Position numbers and translations under genes: made by a program. From Nitrospinae bacterium RIFCSPLOWO2_12_FULL_45_22 (lineage in GTDB: Bacteria > 2-12-FULL-45-22), in the NCBI GenBank assembly GCA_001803565.1, contig MHDQ01000082.1:1-7309 (forward strand): DNA of 7,309 nucleotides. The letters are read 5' to 3'. Under the pieces are notes generated by a model. The model ran no database searches, was not told the DNA's origin, and saw nothing but the letters and a program-made list of their open reading frames with translations. This document shows positions 5,801-7,309 of the stretch, in pieces (positions within the stretch are counted from its first letter, which is position 1; every line of letters starts with the position of its first letter).

Positions 5801-7050
5801 TTTTTACCGGGGCTGCCCAGAAGGATATATATCACTGCCTGAAATGTGGCCTTTGCCTGGCTAGCTGCCCTATTTATAAAGAGTTAAGGGTAGAGGGCGT
5901 TGCGCCCCGTAGTAAAGTCCAACTGGCTAAAGCCTTGCTAGAAAACCGCTTAGAGCCATCTCGCCAGCTACAAGACTTACTAAGCCTCTGCTTAACCTGT
6001 CGTGCCTGTGAAGCAAATTGCCCCAGTGGACTCCAGTTGGAACCATTAATAATCACTATGCGGGCAGGGCTGGCAGCTCGATACCGGCTAAATTGGAAGA
6101 AGCGGTTCTTTTATAAGAAGATAATAGCTGAAAAGTGGTTTCTTCCATTTTCTAGCCAGGGGCTTAGGTTTCTCCAATATCTGCCCATTAAGCCCCGTAT
6201 AGGTTCTGTCTATCCCCAGTATATACCCTGGTGGGAAAGACCATCCCTTAGCCGTGCCCTGCCGGAACATATTCCTGGCCAGAATAAAGAGGTTCGGGGA
6301 AGGGTTCTCTATTTTCCTGGTTGTTTGACCGATTATATTGTCCCGACCATCGGTAGGAGTTTGATACGCGTTTTGACCCGCATGGGCTATGAAGTAATTC
6401 TCCCTAAGGGGCTTAGGTGCTGTAGTTATCCGGTTTTTATGGCCGGTTACGAAGAATGGGCCCTGGCTAATTTGAAGAATAATTTGAAAGTCCTCTCTTC
6501 GTATGACGCCATTGGGGTAGTAACCAGTTGTCCTACTTGTGGACTGGCCTTAAAGAAGATATATTTATCTATCCTTAAGGAGCGCCAGGAAGATTTATCC
6601 TTAGCCCAATCCATCAGTGCTCGAACCTGGGATATAAGTGAGTTTATCTATAAAAATATTGATCTGTCAGGTTTATTGAGGGGGAGAAAACTATCCCGAA
6701 TCGAACCGGAGATTATCTACCATGACCCCTGTCATCTGGCCTTTGGTCAGGGTATCAAGCAAGAACCGCGGGAAATCCTTGGTCAAGGGCTGGTTGGGGC
6801 ACTGAAGGAGTTCGAAGGGCCGATAACATGTTGTGGCGCCGGTGGTGCTTTTCATTTATTCTTCCCGGATGTTTCTGCTAAAATAGCAAAAAATAGGGTT
6901 GAAGACATAAAGAAGGCCCAGGTAAAAACGGTTGTTACTGGTTGTCCGGCATGTATTATCCAGTTAGGGAGCAATCTGGCGCAAGAACAGGAAGGTTACC
7001 AGGTTTTTCATACTATCCAATGGCTGGATAGAGCCATCTTGAGCGTCTAG
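5797..7050 (+). CDS. glcF: Iron-sulfur subunit GlcF of the 2-hydroxyacid dehydrogenase (two 4Fe-4S ferredoxin motifs plus two CCG domains)
   Basis: This 417-residue partner of GlcD starts inside its stop codon (ATGA, 5797-5800), so translation is coupled. Two 4Fe-4S motifs are complete: C14-xx-C17-xx-C20-xxx-C24-P and C65-xx-C68-xx-C71-xxx-C75-P. Two cysteine-rich CCG (DUF224) domains follow, as in GlcF, LldE and HdrB/HdrD. The first has C176, C208-C209, C245 and C248. The second has C312, C345-C346-G347, C383 and C386. The first lacks the usual glycine after the cysteine pair (CCSYP instead of CCG). The protein takes electrons from the FAD of GlcD and hands them to an acceptor not encoded here (quinone, ETF or another carrier). 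No transmembrane segment is evident, so membrane contact would be peripheral. The region 79-170 is basic and aromatic, without a recognised motif. HdrD-like proteins are the main alternative, but adjacency to glcD favours GlcF. Confidence 0.92.
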   Translation: MIFTGAAQKDIYHCLKCGLCLASCPIYKELRVEGVAPRSKVQLAKALLENRLEPSRQLQDLLSLCLTCRACEANCPSGLQLEPLIITMRAGLAARYRLNWKKRFFYKKIIAEKWFLPFSSQGLRFLQYLPIKPRIGSVYPQYIPWWERPSLSRALPEHIPGQNKEVRGRVLYFPGCLTDYIVPTIGRSLIRVLTRMGYEVILPKGLRCCSYPVFMAGYEEWALANLKNNLKVLSSYDAIGVVTSCPTCGLALKKIYLSILKERQEDLSLAQSISARTWDISEFIYKNIDLSGLLRGRKLSRIEPEIIYHDPCHLAFGQGIKQEPREILGQGLVGALKEFEGPITCCGAGGAFHLFFPDVSAKIAKNRVEDIKKAQVKTVVTGCPACIIQLGSNLAQEQEGYQVFHTIQWLDRAILSV

Positions 7051-7073
7051 GAATTCCTTGGTTAAAATTTTAG

Positions 7074-7093
7074 CCACGGATGGACACAGATTA
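7074..7093 (+). repeat. CCACGGATGGACACAGATTA-type interspersed repeat fragment
   Basis: This 20-bp motif matches a type of short interspersed intergenic sequence (CACGGAT-N-N-ACAC-GAT) that I associate with various environmental bacterial genomes. It sits 23 bp after the glcF stop. A single copy cannot be proven a repeat from this window alone. Confidence 0.4.
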
Positions 7094-7095
7094 GG

Positions 7096-7127
7096 CCACC
7101 AAGTCACTAAGTCACTAAGTTACTACA
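7096..7127 (+). repeat. Period-8 tandem repeat, four units (TCACTAAG consensus)
   Basis: Consecutive units read CCACCAAG, TCACTAAG, TCACTAAG and a degenerate TTACTACA. The period is exactly 8, and the two central units are identical. The array at 206-229 is the same family in reverse orientation, so the five-gene block lies between inverted copies. Confidence 0.7.
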
Positions 7128-7180
7128 AGGGGTGACCTCTTAGAATCTGTCACAAAATAACTTGATCAATTGTATGGTAT

Positions 7181-7196
7181 AGGAGTCTCCTTTTTT
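7181..7196 (+). terminator. Possible weak intrinsic terminator
   Basis: A 4-bp stem AGGA/TCCT with a 3-nt loop is followed directly by a run of T ending at 7196. The stem is short and AGGA is not GC-rich, so termination here alone would be inefficient. It lies about 130 bp after the last gene and just before a larger hairpin. It is the only stem plus T-run seen downstream of the block. Confidence 0.25.
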
Positions 7197-7197
7197 A

Positions 7198-7292
7198 GTG
7201 TAAGAAGAGGAGAGATGGGGATGGTAGGGATAGGGAGATTTATATATAATTCTTTTTATCTCCAATATCTCCTTTATCCCCTTATCTTACAC
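7198..7292. repeat. Long imperfect inverted repeat (about 95 nt, purine-rich left arm)
   Basis: Matching arm segments, from outside in, are GTGTAAGA (7198-7205) with TCTTACAC (7285-7292), GGGGAT (7217-7222) with ATCCCC (7276-7281), and GGAGAT (7234-7239) with ATCTCC (7258-7263). The apex contains the 10-bp palindrome TTATATATAA (7240-7249). Between these segments pairing is interrupted by bulges. The left arm is almost entirely purine and the right mostly pyrimidine. It could be a transcript-end structure protecting the operon mRNA or the body of a miniature element. Confidence 0.6.
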
Positions 7293-7309
7293 ATTTAACT
7301 TGATCAAGT

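Larger units (their letters stand above)
7158..7307. repeat. 12-bp direct repeat TAACTTGATCAA at both ends of a hairpin region
   Basis: TAACTTGATCAA occurs at 7158-7169 and again at 7296-7307, 138 bp apart. Each copy contains the palindrome TTGATCAA; the right copy extends to a perfect 12-bp palindrome ACTTGATCAAGT at 7298-7309, the last base of the window. The copies bracket the imperfect hairpin at 7198-7292, an arrangement like a small non-autonomous element or a dispersed palindromic repeat unit. No ORF lies between them. Confidence 0.6.

Noticed and set aside
7049-7058. AGGAATTCCT palindrome at the glcF stop as a terminator
   Set aside because: The stem would be only three base pairs around AATT and there is no T-run directly after it.
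7096-7127. CRISPR array
   Set aside because: The units are 8-mers without spacers, so this is a short tandem repeat and not a CRISPR array. No cas gene is present.
7132-7153. GTGAC/GTCAC inverted pair as an operator
   Set aside because: The arms are only five bases, 12 nt apart, downstream of the last gene and with no gene start next to them. It is too weak to call.

Overview
The window carries one compact, same-strand block of five genes (269-7050) with repeat-rich, apparently non-coding DNA on both sides. Spacing inside the block is tight: 2 bp, 21 bp, 7 bp, then a 4-bp ATGA overlap. I see no terminator or promoter-sized gap inside it, so all five genes could share one transcript.

Region by region: 1-120 holds what may be the start of an unrecognised minus-strand gene running off the left edge. 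121-268 is a repeat island: a 15/16-matched inverted repeat plus a degenerate period-8 repeat. Genes 1 and 2 (269-2712) are an SLC41/MgtE-type cation permease and a soluble protein built as PhoU-TrkA_C-PhoU-TrkA_C. Both are internal duplications with exact offsets (210 and 202 residues). Gene 3 (2734-4404) is a thiamine-diphosphate (ThDP) enzyme closest, by eye, to benzoylformate decarboxylase and acetolactate synthase-like proteins. Genes 4 and 5 (4412-7050) are GlcD and GlcF, the FAD and iron-sulfur subunits of a glycolate/D-lactate-type 2-hydroxyacid dehydrogenase. 7051-7309 is a second repeat island: period-8 repeats in the opposite orientation to most of those on the left, a long imperfect hairpin, and a 12-bp direct repeat.

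How they may work together (inference): GlcDF oxidises a 2-hydroxyacid to a 2-oxoacid and passes electrons through FAD and Fe-S clusters. The ThDP enzyme then decarboxylates or ligates that 2-oxoacid. This resembles the logic of mandelate dehydrogenase plus benzoylformate decarboxylase, or of glycolate oxidase plus glyoxylate carboligase, but the ThDP enzyme fits neither cleanly. The permease and PhoU/TrkA_C pair looks like a transporter with its regulator. Its link to the oxidase module may be functional (ThDP enzymes need Mg2+) or only positional.

Organism: probably a bacterium, judging from strong Shine-Dalgarno sites before genes 2 and 3, coupled cistrons and GlcD/GlcF. The intergenic repeats (GTGAGCAGTAA-type, CACTAAG-type, CCACGGATGGACACAGATTA-type) resemble interspersed repeats seen in various environmental, often anaerobic, bacterial genomes. 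The permease and PhoU/TrkA_C pair is also well known in archaea, so I do not assign a phylum. No tRNA, rRNA, CRISPR array or transposase gene is visible.
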